Part shown: piece after piece, positions 56,060-64,000 of the stretch | Position numbering within the stretch: position 1 is the stretch's first letter | How the letters are laid out: every line of letters begins with the position of its first letter | Assembly: GCA_944470555.2 (NCBI GenBank) | Contig: OX104134.1 | Span: 49,908,691-49,972,690, forward strand | DNA from: Heterobilharzia americana | Lineage: Eukaryota; Platyhelminthes; Trematoda; Strigeidida; Schistosomatidae | Length of the DNA: 64,000 nt | Direction of reading: 5' to 3' | Notes under the pieces: generated by a model | Databases searched by the model: none | What the model saw: only the letters and a program-made list of their open reading frames with translations | Told to the model about the DNA's origin: nothing | Made by a program: the position numbers and the translations under genes

Positions 56060-57889
56060 TAAACCCCCTCCCCACTGACAGACAGACTTGTTGGTCTCGA
56101 TCGCACTTTCCAAAATTCGAAAGACGACTGGCGTTACCAGCACTCGATTTGCCACCGCACTTGTAACGAGGAATTATAAAGCCACTTTTCCACTCGCCGG
56201 TATACTTTCCACTTTTCATTGATGGTGTGAATATCTTAAGCAAGAAAAGCGGCGTAGCATCACCATACTTCCCGATGAATATTGGGTTTGGGCCCTCTGT
56301 CCTCGAACCTGTCGATAGTCTCAGCGATACCTTTGACAGTGCACTCCACTCTAGCACAAGAACTAGCGGTTATTGAAGTAAAACTGGTGGGGTTGAAATC
56401 AGCGAATGATTCGCTAAACAGTTCACTAATCTTGGGGGGATCGTTGTGCACCATTCAGTTATGTACTAGGTGGGCTACATTCCTTGACGGCTGCAGACGT
56501 TTACTCAAAAGAGGTGTCAACTCGCGTATTCTGGAGCCACTTTTGAAAGCAACTATCTCTTCATTTGCTGCGTGTTTCACACGTAGTGTCTTAATAGATT
56601 CGTAAGTCTCATGAATTGAGTGCAGTGACATGAAGTCTCTTGACGAGTGGTATTGTGACACTAATATCCTAAGCTTATTGAGGAATATTTTGGGGATATA
56701 TGGGTTTGGCTCCTTATAAGCCTCAACAGTTTTCACAGGAACAACAATATCCAGACACGGCTCTATATTTCTGTAGAAAAGTGAGGGTGTGTCTGTCAAT
56801 GAGGCTGTGGTAAAGTGGTAATCCCATAGAGAGGACCTAAGGAGCTCCATGAGTACTTCTCGTTTTACATTCTTGCAGCTTCGATGCCGAGTATACCATG
56901 AAGATTGTTTGTTTTCTCATTAGGAGGAAGAATTGGTAAGCAGCAGGATACCATCCTATGGTCACTGTTGGAGAATCCGCTGCTAACATGGGTAGTGACA
57001 GGGATAATGTCACAGCAAAAGACTAGGTTCAGTATGCCATCTCCACGCGTGGGTTGCTGGATGTATTGCTTCCGGCCATAGATATCTGTGATAGCAAGTA
57101 TTTCATCAAAGTGTTGTGGGCCGCGACCGGCCTCCCAGTTAACCGCAGGTAAGTTGAAGTCGCCTGCAATCAGTTTGAAGTCAACAGTGAGGGACCCAGA
57201 GTGAGTAAATGATCTTGCCATCCTTTCATCATTTTCTTTTGTTAAACATGGAGCTCTATACACACAGCCTATGAAGATTTTGTAGTTGGCACAATTTATA
57301 ACTACCTAAAGCGAGTCCAGCAGACCATTGAAGATATCATCTTCAATCTTATTTGAGGTAGCAAGGCTACACATGTGGATCAAACAGCCTCCACCAGGCT
57401 TGTGGTCACGATTAGTGCGATACAGAGCATAACCATCTATACACAAGTCCACGTCTGGGATTGGGGTAGTACACCATGATCCAGTAACTAGTAATGCAGT
57501 GGGCTTGGTTCGCAAAACGACTGTCCTTGGGTCAGAAAATTTCTTAAGTAAGGAGCGGGCATCAAGCGGTACAAGCGTAAATGTAATCGACCGGGCCGCT
57601 GAAACGGGACAGTCTCCACTTGTGCAACAGAGCAGTCCGATCTAATGTTGCATCAATAAACTACAAGCATAATCAAACCACTCCTAGTCTTAACTGTGAT
57701 GTGCTCTGGAGAGTCTACATTTTTCTGCTGATGCAAACTGTTAACTCGTGAGTTGAATTACCCCTTACAAGATCGGATCGAATTCTTTGGAAGCGATCAT
57801 CCTTGGGTTCTGAAAATGAGGTTTCAGATATCGAAACCTAGATTGTTTACATCAGCTGGGGTTACTGGTAGTGAAGTTTCGCTATTGTA
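56060..57889 (-). pseudogene. LINE C': inverted near-identical copy of C
   Basis: Endonuclease and linker as in C (minus frames 57515-57306, 57263-56865, 56850-56455, 56454-56260, 56357-56046). I noticed about five substitutions in the coding part (for example IPGIEA/ILGIEA, LVSRYH/LVSQYH, ALKSG/AFKSG). The stops after DSL and ARM are shared with C, so both derive from one already-dead copy. At 56153 identity drops sharply: the remaining ~90 bp is only loosely similar to C and carries a deletion. The other end is cut at 57889 by a gypsy-like LTR. Confidence 0.9.
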
Positions 57890-58140
57890 TCTGTTGGACT
57901 TAGGGGCTTATGGCCAATGCTATGAACGATTTTCTTTAGACAACCACAACGTAGCAAATAAGAAGACAGTAGTAGAAGTATAACGCGTTTATTCCAGGCA
58001 CTCTAGTGGGAGAGTCGAGCGGGCAAAATCCAACGAGTACATTAAAAGTCGGTCATCATTCAATTGCAGTCAACAGTGAATATAAAGTTTACAATAGATA
58101 GAAATTATAACCAAGTTTACTGGGCACTACATCAGCCTCC
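57890..58140 (-). mobile_element. Gypsy-like 3' LTR with polypurine tract
   Basis: On the minus strand a polypurine tract (ctagggggaggc, about 58141-58152) is followed by TGATGTAGTGCCCAGTAAAC, a polyadenylation signal (ggaataaacgcg near 57985) and an end at CCAACA (57890). That gives a ~250-bp TG...CA LTR. The tract-LTR order identifies it as the 3' LTR of a Ty3/gypsy-type element; a short pol-like tail may precede it at 58150-58210. The 5' part of the element is not present. Confidence 0.6.
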
Positions 58141-59069
58141 CCCTAGAAACTACTTCAGGTAGACTGTCGTTTCGATGCCATTCTGAATGAAGCGACAAGG
58201 TGGAGAGAAAAAATGGGGAAACATGCAGAAAATCTAATAATTGCTCACGAAAAATGTTCCACTGATCAAATGCAATAATGATGAAGAAATATTGTGCGGA
58301 ATGTTATAATAGCATTAGTTTGTCAAACAACATTGTCCCCACAATAATATAAATTTAATAAGTATTTCTTGAATCTTCTTTTAGCCTAAAAAGAAAATAA
58401 ACCAAGTGCAGAAACTGTGTGCGAAGTACGAGTTGGTGAAATTACTTCTATTTGTAAAAAACAACGGCTATGAACCTAACGTATATCCCTCTTAATTTTA
58501 TGTCTAAGTGCTATCCTAGGCGTTACCTTTTCTTTACCGGGTCCAGCTATCTATGTACATGGAACATCAAGTGATTGCTGATAAGACACTAGAAGTACAA
58601 GTTAATTGATAAAAACTAGTTGATTACATGGCTAGGAATGATCTTAGATGAGCCGCTTCTATGCTTCTAGCCATGGGAATTAGCTGGTGATAGCCTATGC
58701 TGGTTAGTTAACGGAGTTTACACTTGTAAAACTAGACAGAGAAAACTGTAATTCGTGATATTCCGTGTTTTGGAAAAAACGTTAGAAGTGGAGGGAAATA
58801 AGTGGCTCTAGCGTTAGAAACATTAGGGTGTTTGTTGTCGCAACATGTGAATTCGACCGATTAAAAAACGCTGTTGTGAACACTATTATTGTTACTACTG
58901 GTGACGTCGTGTGATGGTTTGAAGCGATATGCCAGTTCAGCTGGGAGAAAGGTCTACATTTAGTCCCCCAAGTCCACGTAGCACTGTGGCTGAAGGAGAT
59001 GGTTGCCGCTTAGTAGCCGTCTGTGGTCCGAGTCGTTTCTGCGACAAACAGAAGTTCTCATCTTTAGTG
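58141..59069. other. Unassigned DNA
   Basis: Apart from the possible gypsy tail next to the LTR, nothing recognised. Confidence 0.35.
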
Positions 59070-59329
59070 TCAACTTCGTGACAATTGGCGTGATCGGAAA
59101 ATAAAGCAGAAAAGCAATAACTTGATAATAATAAAAAGTTGAAGCGTATAGAGTCTACTATGGCTTGCAAAGTAACTTACTGTGCCTGTTAAGCCTCGGT
59201 GAGTAGAAGAATTTCTGGTATTCAGTTCGTTAGACGATGCACTACCTATGTATCGAACGTGATACGACCCAGCAGTGGGGTGTGCCGGTGTAACTGGTGA
59301 GTTTCCGCCCCTCACAAGTATGTGATTAC

Positions 59330-59503
59330 TAAGTTTTTCACGCACCCATAAGCTGTTGACGTGCACTTCTTCTTTACTGTTGGCGTAAGGTATGGTTTAT
59401 AGCCGGCGAAAGTCAAGGAATTTGGTTCCAGCCCTGTATTATCAAGGGCTTGAATGAGTCTAAACACCATGGGTCTTACACATTGTATGGGACCGGAAAA
59501 ACA
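59330..59503 (-). repeat. 174-bp direct repeat in LINE L, copy 1
   Basis: Matches 60280-60452 in the same orientation (offset 950); both contain tttttcacgcaccca, gacgtgcacttcttctttac and gggaccggaaaaaca. The two differ at roughly a dozen positions. Confidence 0.9.
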
Positions 59504-60279
59504 TAAAAATGATGCACTTTGATCTAAATTTAGAATTTTTGTTACGTTTTTAGGTTATCTGGCAGAAATGACAATCATGTCTAATGGATACGCAAAATCA
59601 TCACTCAAAAGGAAGAGGAAGTAACTCGCCAATTTCTTTCTAGAAATAAAGTGATGCCGGCTGAATTACTCAAGCGCTTTAATTTGAAGGATTGTATACA
59701 TTGAGCGAAGTGCCACTGCAGATTCAATGTGTTCTTCAAAGGACATACATCTTTGGGTTCATTGAAACGTCAAGATGTACTGTATAGACAACAATAAATA
59801 ATACTGAGAACAATATATCACCTCCCCGATGAAACGATCTACTTTTGTTTGTTCATGCTAAATCGGACATATGTCCACGGTAGCCATCATGTTGCTCTGC
59901 ATTGTGCTTAGTAGTTCGGTGAATATTTGCTACTCTGCTTTGAGTTTTGAGATCGATTGAAAGAATCCGTTTCCGTAGATAGAGTTGTAAGTATTTTTCT
60001 GCATTTTAGCACTCTGGTTACAGCTGCAGTGGACAAAATGGCACCGATCAATGAAGCAGTGGACTAACAAATGTCAAAAAGCTTCTTGGAAGTATCTTCG
60101 TGCGATGCTATGGGGATGTTTATAACAGGTCGCACAATTGCAAAGAAGTTGCTTGAAGAAAGATGCGGTGATACTTAAGAAAAGTACTGATGAAATATCG
60201 TAATTCCAATCTTATTGCAGGTCCCCAAGATCCTATTTTCAATAAGAATAGAGAAAACAGACAGCGGGGTACCAAGGCT

Positions 60280-60452
60280 AAATTTTTCACGCACCCATGA
60301 GTTGTTGACGTGCACTTCTTCTTTACTGTTGGCTTAAGGTATGGTTGATAGCCGGTGCAAGTAAAGGAATTTGGTTCCAGCCCTGTATTATCAAGGGTTT
60401 GAACCAGCCTACACGCCATGTGTCGTACACATGTGTGGGACCGGAAAAACAT
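60280..60452 (-). repeat. 174-bp direct repeat in LINE L, copy 2
   Basis: Second copy. The block corresponds to part of the unit that is tandemly duplicated in ORF1 of element F. Confidence 0.9.
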
Positions 60453-61741
60453 TTTGGTAGGGTTCATAAGTGGAAAAGTTTCCTGCAGAGTATGTGCATC
60501 TGTTCTTAAAGTATTGACTAGGATTATTATGATGCACAGCTGAACAGTGGTTATGTGTGTGTGGTATGTAGGACATTTGAGCGTTGGATACGCTACTCGA
60601 CACCACGTTAGGACCCCTGTGATTAAAGGGATGTGGTCCGAAGGAGTGTCTCGTGCGATATGACCTCGAGTTGTCGTGGTATTCATTTCTAAAAGAAGGG
60701 GTTTGACGGAAAACCCACCTTTTGGGTTCGTGCGTTGCCGATATCTTAGCTATGAAATATTCTTCTCCGTCATTAGAAAACACGCGCCTGAAATGGTCCC
60801 TCTTCAAGAACGTTTTAGCTTTAGATGGTAGGGTTTCGCCTGAATTTCTGAGTCTTCTATCACCCAGCGGGCTTCTACTTATGGTGACCTTAGGGGAGAC
60901 GGTGCAAATAGTTTTCTTTTTACGGGCAACCGAAGGATAATGTTCACTTGTGGCTAGATTTGAGACCGCCTTACCGAGGAAGAGGTACATCCAACAGAAT
61001 TACTGACCATGTCAGCACTTTCTGGTGGTCTGTTCGTGCACACAGTAGCCTCTGTGTTTAAAGGTGATGAACTGGTCAGGCCACTCCCTTTTTGTTTCCT
61101 GAGTTGTCACGTGGTTTTGTTTTGTACAACAGCAATGTTTTTAAAGCTGCTATGTAACCTTATGTGGCCTCGTAGTTTAATAAATCTTTTGGTGTCAAAT
61201 GAAGTAGTGAACTTGCAAATCATGGGGCAACCAGACTGCGCTGACGTTTTGCGGAGGCGCCTACAGTCACAGTGTATCCCTGTCATACCGTATGAAGTTA
61301 GTACCTTTGTGTTAACTACATCCGGGGGTGGGGCATCAGGCATGTTATAAACGATGGCCTGTTGGGGCGACGATAGTCTCTTCATTACCTCCGTTGCCAA
61401 GTGGTCTACTAAATTTTCTGCTTTCACCACATGGTCTTTAGCTAAATTTTTATGCTCTCCTAGAAGATATGCTAATGGATGGAAATCCTCAATTATTCTC
61501 CGAATCTCTTCCATCGTGGTCCCAGTGCTATCGATTTCTTTCCGTGGTCGTTAATACTGCTACTCAGGACATATATGATGTCTTCAGTTCTGACAAAAGG
61601 CGTGGGGCATACCGGTTCATCGAGACCTGAGGTACACGAAGTAACAGTGCTTCTGCCACACAGAACACTGGGATGACCAAATCTTTGTCTTTTCCCACCA
61701 GGGCAGTCAATTTTAGAACGTTTGGCCTTAGATATTCCCAT

Positions 61742-62899
61742 TTGAAAGACGTTAAAATCGAAACTTAGTGCTGAAATAGAAAAACAGCAAACGGCTATAC
61801 GTGGTATACCGAAATGTTGGTAACAGTATGTGAGGAGAATAGCGGAGCCGTGAGCCAAATATATGGGATACATTGAAATACTGCTTCAAAAATATAGTGC
61901 TCAGTAGTCAGACACAACGGGAAGTTTTCAAATTGATATAATCAAGAACCACGTGAAAATGAATCGTACAGTATCAAGTTTCCTGTGTATTGTTTTATTG
62001 ACATTTCTCTAAACCATCAACTATACAGGAAACTTTTTTCTCCGGCGTCTATGCAGAAATGAGCCGGAACAATGGGCAAGCAAGCGCAAGACACTGGGAT
62101 TGAGGAAATGCAAGAGTTAATACAGCTTTTCTGGGTTATGCCATCTATTCTTGGCAAAACTTATATATTATTGACCTGGGCTCAGTGGTTATGCAGGTTT
62201 TCCAGTTTGAGATATTCCAGGTTCATCAGCGAGAACCGACTCCAGCGTGGCGTTGAAACGATTTGAAAAACTGACCATGTTGGCATTGCAAAGAGAGCAC
62301 AGAAGACTGCAGTAACCAGGTTAAAGATCAAAGCGGGCTATCGGCAGTGAAGCACATATGGGAGTGGTAGGTACCATGAGTCCTTGAAGGAGTCTAGATA
62401 ATTCAGCATATAGCTGCAACCAAAGATCACATTAGACACCATCAGTGGTCAGCAGTTTTTTTCCTGCGCATTAAGCACCCACCTATTTCTTCAACTTCAG
62501 TTTATTAGGTTTTACTACCATGAACGCCAACATGCAGTTGCTCACTTGGTACATGGCCACTGCACTCAGTGGATGTAATCGAGGTTGCAGATTAAGCAGT
62601 GGTTTCCCGAAGGGAGGCGGATTCATCAAAAGTTCTCAGGTAAGGCCGACCTTCTGGTATCCTTTAGGGTCATGACTTTCGATTACTTAGATGAAACATT
62701 CTGTGACGACCAGAAGCGAAGGATACTAAGGAAACCCCACCAAGTGTCCATTCGTAGCGTTTCTGTTCACACACTCAGAGCACATGAGCACCTAGTGGAG
62801 GACGAATTGCAGGATATTTCGCATTACAATTTCGTTCATCATTCCTAAGGTGACTTCGGAGGTAGGCACTAATGTCTAACCAGCCTGAAGACTATAGGA
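61742..62899. other. Unassigned DNA
   Basis: The first ~200 bp may be the 5' UTR of element L. An 87-codon plus frame at 62585-62848 has no recognisable family; it could be decayed sequence upstream of the RT trace at 62.9 kb. Confidence 0.3.
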
Positions 62900-63190
62900 G
62901 ATGACCGAAATGCCACCGGAGGAGACAGAACTACAATCCTCTTCTACTTTTTGTCTTGGCTAGAGCATGAAACAGTTTAGCCCATGAAATCCTAGTCAAG
63001 ATTTTAAAACTCAGGGGTATCAGTGAATTATAACTTCCCTGGTATTGAGCTGATCTGGATGGGTGTCGTTATCTGCATCAGTGCATACAATGATAGTTTT
63101 CGCAAGACTGTTTCACTAATATTTACCGGCAATCTTCCAGTCAGCTTTTTCGCATAAGCGTCCAGTGCTGGATATCAAAATATGGTGGCG
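62900..63190 (+). pseudogene. Possible LINE RT remnant (unassigned clade)
   Basis: Around 62945-63030 one frame reads LLFVLARA, a stop, then NSLAHEILVKILKLRGISE. This resembles the catalytic A block of LINE reverse transcriptases (Asp-x-x-x-Ala-Phe-Asp-x-x-x-His) with the Phe codon now a stop. It is not close to the other LINEs here; an R2-like or related clade is possible. Evidence is one short block, so the call is tentative. Confidence 0.35.
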
Positions 63191-64000
63191 GTGAGAAATG
63201 AAGAGGGCTGCAGATGAGCCTGCCTGGAACTGTAGCCGTTCACGTCAAATAACGGCTGGATAGTTGACCTTGAAAATCTGAAGAAATGCATATTCGGGCC
63301 TCTGAAGTGAAGGGGATCAGCCGAAGGCCAGAGGATGATTTGAAAGTTGGGGTTATGACCGTGGATGAATTTAGTCTCACCCCTTCCCATGTTTTCATAA
63401 ACACCGATTCAAATAACAGGAGGAAAGCAGCTACCACGGTAGCCAGTTTGCGCTCATGAGGATTGGCGCTGTCGGAGTAGCTAGGAAACTTTGTTTCAAC
63501 CAATTCATACCGCTAAACCGTTTCGGCTGATGCGGCATCTTAAAGAAAACAGTCATTATAGCCAATATGGTTATTCACCGGGGCGTCAGCAAAATAAGCA
63601 TTTCGACGCAGCCCCAAAGGTAAGGTGTGCTGAGACCATATTTAGATGCCCCATCATACCGACGCAAGTATCAGGTTCAACCAACACTTTATGATGGTAA
63701 ATGCGTTCTGGTCCATCCGACATCAAAGCATTGCAATGGGCTTCTCAATACCATCTGCAGAGAGAAAAGGGATTATAGACGTCAGGATGAGGTGTATGGC
63801 ATTGGCACGCACAGGCCACTTCTAAGATCATCAACTGACCAAGTTCTCAGGCATGGAAGTTCGTTGATTGTCCTTTCGTTAGCTATCACTAGACTTCCTC
63901 GAACTTGCCAACGGTATCCACTTTCTGTATCCCTTCCGGACACTCTTTTGTGAACAGTGAGCTCATAGTGCCCAATCCTTGGAAGTCGGGCCACATAACG
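63191..64000. other. Unassigned DNA to window end
   Basis: Short overlapping frames on both strands, none with a family signature. Confidence 0.3.

Larger units (their letters stand above)
59070..61741 (-). pseudogene. LINE L: ORF1 and start of ORF2 only
   Basis: A relative of element F. ORF1 starts at ATG 61741 (MGISKAKRSKIDC, basic). After a frameshift, frame 61514-61107 carries the RRM-like block (AIVYNMPDAPPPDVV, CPMICKFTTSFDTKRF). Frame 60990-60409 holds the Arg/Tyr-rich region (KPKRW-like basic patch, STYEPYQNVF). The sequence then enters a 174-bp direct repeat with ~780 bp of unknown DNA between the repeats. Frame 59366-59070 ends ORF1 (NSPVTPAHP, SSNELN) and enters the first residues of ORF2. 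The rest of ORF2 is absent. Confidence 0.72.

Noticed and set aside
59330..60452. LTR pair of a small LTR element around 59504-60279
   Set aside because: The 174-bp repeats are part of LINE ORF1 coding sequence shared with element F, and the intervening DNA has no priming-site or polypurine signature.
1..64000. CRISPR array, bacterial operon or phage-type defence system
   Set aside because: No regularly spaced short repeats, no bacterial gene organisation, and all recognisable coding sequence is eukaryotic retroelement.

Overview
This is eukaryotic DNA made almost entirely of transposable elements. I found no convincing host gene, no rRNA, no functional tRNA and nothing bacterial. The element set points to a flatworm, most likely a blood fluke or a related digenean: many CR1-like LINEs with FADD/YADD reverse transcriptases, an RTE-clade LINE, a BEL/Pao LTR retrotransposon, a gypsy-type LTR, and a tRNA-derived SINE carrying a schistosome-type hammerhead ribozyme. 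The organism is inferred from element types only.

Layout. 1-1.8 kb: decayed CR1-like ORF2 (A, +). 2.4-7.4 kb: full-length but broken CR1-like element (B, -). 8.5-10.4 kb: endonuclease-plus-linker LINE fragment (C, +) with a near-identical inverted copy at 56.1-57.9 kb (C'). 11.9-16.7 kb: best preserved LINE (D, -), its ORF2 open for 856 codons. 17.5-18.2 kb: RT C-terminal fragment (E, +). 19.9-24.0 kb: element F (-), with a tandem duplication in ORF1. 24.2-29.3 kb: a different CR1-like lineage (G, -) with a PHD-like finger in ORF1. 29.6-29.8 kb: SINE with hammerhead. 29.8-32.4 kb: 5' half of a PHD-finger LINE (H, -). 34.0-36.3 kb: LINE ORF2 (I, -). 36.3-37.7 kb: RTE-clade LINE (J, -) lying between I and a LINE ORF1 (K, -).

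38.3-44.4 kb is a very large palindrome: two arms of about 2.77 kb around a 0.59-kb spacer. The arms are a patchwork of LINE pieces, and the few differences I saw are one-base homopolymer indels. The right arm ends in a nearly complete BEL/Pao element (44.4-50.9 kb, -). The outer 1.3 kb of that arm, the LTR and the last ~1 kb of pol occur again in direct orientation at 51.4-54.5 kb, followed by the K ORF1 sequence (54.6-55.3 kb), another ORF1 fragment, C', a gypsy-like LTR, and element L (59.1-61.7 kb, -) with 174-bp direct repeats in ORF1. The last 2 kb is mostly unrecognised, with a weak RT trace near 63 kb.

The genes do not form a pathway. Intact or broken, they are the replication machinery of retroelements: ORF1 RNA-binding proteins; ORF2 endonuclease plus reverse transcriptase; gag-protease-RT-RNase H-integrase for BEL. 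The most unusual aspect is the architecture: a near-perfect palindrome, cassettes repeated in both orientations, abrupt changes of identity inside repeats, and many LINE copies that keep their 5' rather than their 3' end.
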